This document shows positions 5,872 through 7,226 of a stretch of 7,226 nt of DNA, piece by piece. Position 1 is the first letter of the stretch; every line of letters starts with the position of its first letter. The stretch comes from Nitrosomonas eutropha (GTDB taxonomy: Bacteria > Pseudomonadota > Gammaproteobacteria > Burkholderiales > Nitrosomonadaceae). The notes under the pieces are model-generated. The model did no database searches. It was not told where the DNA came from and saw only the letters and a list, made by a program, of their open reading frames with translations. Location of the stretch: contig JACTML010000136.1 in the NCBI GenBank assembly GCA_014584635.1, forward strand, positions 1-7,226, given 5' to 3'. The position numbers and the translations under genes are program-made.

Positions 5872-5932
5872 CGTTGGTTCTGACAGTTTGTACCGGGGAG
5901 ATTACTGCATGTTTGGGAACCTCTGCACACCC

Positions 5933-5967
5933 GCGTCATTGCGAGGAGCGCAGCGACGCGGCAACCC
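5933..5967 (+). repeat. Dispersed GTCATTGCGAGGAGCG-type repeat
   Basis: GCGTCATTGCGAGGAGCGCA, followed by GCGACGCGGCAACCC, is a well-preserved copy of a repeat common in proteobacterial intergenic regions. It has internal complementarity (GCGTC 5933-5937 with GACGC 5955-5959) and is flanked at distance by AACCTC (5919-5924) and GAGGTT (5978-5983). It lies between the convergent methyltransferase and TlpA genes, where it may serve as a transcription-end hairpin. No protein-coding gene is seen in 5872-6001. Confidence 0.75.
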
Positions 5968-6001
5968 ATAAGATGACGAGGTTGTGCTGAGATTCCCTTG
6001 C

Positions 6002-6547
6002 TTATAGCATGGGTTGAATCATTTCCTCGATTTGCTGTTTTTTGATTCGTCCCAGATGGGTATCGATAATTGTGCCACTGCGATCAATTGTAACCGTGAA
6101 AGGTAGCGCGCCTTGTGGGTTGCCCATGGCTTCAGCCAGGGTAAAGGCATCAAATTCTCCAACCAGTACCGGGTAGTTGATAGCAAATTCCTTGCTGAAT
6201 GCCGCTACTTTTTCGGCATTGTCTATGGCGACTCCGACGATGACGAAATCATTCGGACCATATGTTTTATAGGTATCGATCAATTCCGGAATTTCGTCAC
6301 GGCAGGGCAGGCACCAGGTTGCCCAGAAATTGACAACAATAATTTTTCCTCGCCATTGCGACATAGCTTGCGGAACGCCTTCCGGAGTTGGCAGCGTGGT
6401 GTTAAAAAATGTTTCTGCGGCAACCTGCCGGACACTTTCCGGGAGTGAGGTCGTGATACCCATTTCTCTGGATTTATAGGCGATCCCGGCAGCCAGCGAA
6501 AAAATGGCAACGATAACGTAGAACGATAATTTGTTGGTTTTGGACAT
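6002..6547 (-). CDS. TlpA/ResA-family membrane-anchored thiol-disulfide reductase
   Basis: Thioredoxin-like protein of 181 residues that would act in the periplasm, reducing disulfides in apocytochromes, copper-site proteins or similar partners. One N-terminal transmembrane segment (about 8-23, LSFYVIVAIFSLAAGIAY) lacks an obvious cleavage site and so is probably an anchor. The thioredoxin fold begins near residue 47. WRGKIIVVNFWATWCLPC holds the active-site pair Cys79/Cys82, followed by REIPEL-like DEIPEL, VGVAIDN, and cis-Pro149 in GALPFTV. The start at 6547 has CGGAA about eight bases upstream. It lies 127 bases downstream of the dsbD stop on the same strand, a spacing that allows one transcript. 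DsbD C-terminal domain is the expected electron donor. Confidence 0.92.
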   Translation of the reverse strand: MSKTNKLSFYVIVAIFSLAAGIAYKSREMGITTSLPESVRQVAAETFFNTTLPTPEGVPQAMSQWRGKIIVVNFWATWCLPCRDEIPELIDTYKTYGPNDFVIVGVAIDNAEKVAAFSKEFAINYPVLVGEFDAFTLAEAMGNPQGALPFTVTIDRSGTIIDTHLGRIKKQQIEEMIQPML

Positions 6548-6674
6548 GAGATATTCCGGAAAAGGTTGATATTTATGCGATACAGCAGCTATCGGATGTT
6601 GGTGTGATGCTGCCGTACCGGTTGGGGTGATCGTGCAGGGCTGATGAATGGATCAGGCGATTACCACCCGGTTG

Positions 6675-7226
6675 TCAGAGCAGGATGGCATCCAATACGG
6701 TGACAAAATCCTTTTTGTCGAGATAGCCGATAATCTTGATATCCGGAATCTCTACGCCCTGTTTATCAAAAAACAGTATTCCCGGCGGGCCGAAGAGCCT
6801 GAAACGCTTGAGCAGTTCGGCATCATCCGCGGTTCCTTCGGTGACGTTGATCTGAACCAGCTCAACATTCTTTAGGCGTTCCCGGACCTGGGGATCAGTA
6901 AAGGTAAAGCGTTCCATTTCCTTGCAGGAAATACACCAGTCGGCGTAAAAATCGATCATGACGTAACGTCCCTGCGATTGGCGAATAAGCGCATCCAGCT
7001 CTGCGCTGGTTTTTATCTGTTTGAATGGCAGTGCTTCGCTCATGCTTGCTGCTGATTCAGCAGGTTGCGCGGAAAAGGTGTTTGCTGCCAGATTGAATTT
7101 GGACAAGGGCTGCAGAATGTCGCGGCTGCCGGAAAGTACGCCAATGAGCAGCGCTATTCCCGTCAGCAGCGCGATGACGCCCACGCCCTTGAGAAACTTG
7201 CTGAAGCCGGAAGCCTGGTTGGGCAG
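6675..7226 (-). CDS. dsbD: DsbD C-terminal part, thiol:disulfide interchange protein (5' end outside window)
   Basis: Partial gene; the visible 183 residues are open to the window edge, starting LPNQASGFSKFLKGVGVIAL. They comprise the last transmembrane helix (about residues 12-32) and the periplasmic C-terminal thioredoxin domain. Key residues are DFYADWCISCKEME with Cys98/Cys101 of the fragment, and the cis-Pro loop FGPPGILFF. DsbD carries electrons from cytoplasmic thioredoxin across the inner membrane to periplasmic reductases such as DsbC and TlpA/CcmG-like proteins, which fits the TlpA-like gene directly downstream. The N-terminal and main membrane domains cannot be assessed here. A GTG at 7184 is not the true start because the frame continues upstream with DsbD-like sequence. 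Confidence 0.9.
   Translation of the reverse strand: MPNQASGFSKFLKGVGVIALLTGIALLIGVLSGSRDILQPLSKFNLAANTFSAQPAESAASMSEALPFKQIKTSAELDALIRQSQGRYVMIDFYADWCISCKEMERFTFTDPQVRERLKNVELVQINVTEGTADDAELLKRFRLFGPPGILFFDKQGVEIPDIKIIGYLDKKDFVTVLDAILL

Noticed and set aside
6618..6670. Imperfect inverted repeat between dsbD and the TlpA-like gene
   Set aside because: Arms align only with gaps and there is no T run on minus, so neither a terminator nor a regulatory hairpin can be supported.
1..7226. CRISPR array, tRNA, rRNA, transposase or phage genes
   Set aside because: No regularly spaced repeats, cloverleaf-like segments or recognisable transposase/integrase sequence were seen on either strand.

Overview
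The window looks like a chromosomal stretch from a Gram-negative betaproteobacterium, most likely of the Nitrosomonas/Nitrosospira type. That call rests on PEP-CTERM surface proteins, an apaG plus RsmI-like methyltransferase pair, a DsbD/TlpA pair, and dispersed repeats of the GTCATTGCGAGGAGCG type. The genus is an inference from gene content; no rRNA or other marker gene is present.

Layout: the left half (1-4640) is an accessory, surface-protein region. It holds a PEP-CTERM protein gene on the minus strand (31-736) broken by two frame changes, one of them at a run of 15 G just after the start codon. A minus-strand secreted subtilase with bacterial Ig-like repeats follows (1121-3244). A divergent plus-strand gene (3658-4521) encodes a second PEP-CTERM protein with a thioester-domain-like core and a strong terminator-like hairpin after it. 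The right half (4640-7226) is ordinary housekeeping: apaG and an RsmI-like tetrapyrrole-methylase-family enzyme on plus, then convergent minus-strand genes for a TlpA-like thioredoxin and the C-terminal end of DsbD, which runs off the window.

How it may work together: both PEP-CTERM genes are preceded by a sequence with sigma-54 (-24/-12) spacing (794-808 on minus, 3572-3586 on plus). Each also has a small dyad centred about 75 bp upstream of the predicted start of transcription, where an enhancer-binding regulator would be expected. The two genes therefore look like parts of one RpoN-dependent surface-protein regulon, with one of them additionally switchable by slippage in its G tract. No exosortase, PrsK/PrsR or EPS gene lies in the window, so sorting and regulation would have to come from elsewhere in the genome. 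The secreted protease between the two genes has no visible sigma-54 site and no PEP-CTERM tail, so any link to the sorted proteins is positional only. TlpA and DsbD probably form a periplasmic thiol-reducing pair (DsbD passing electrons to the thioredoxin-like protein), unrelated to the left half.
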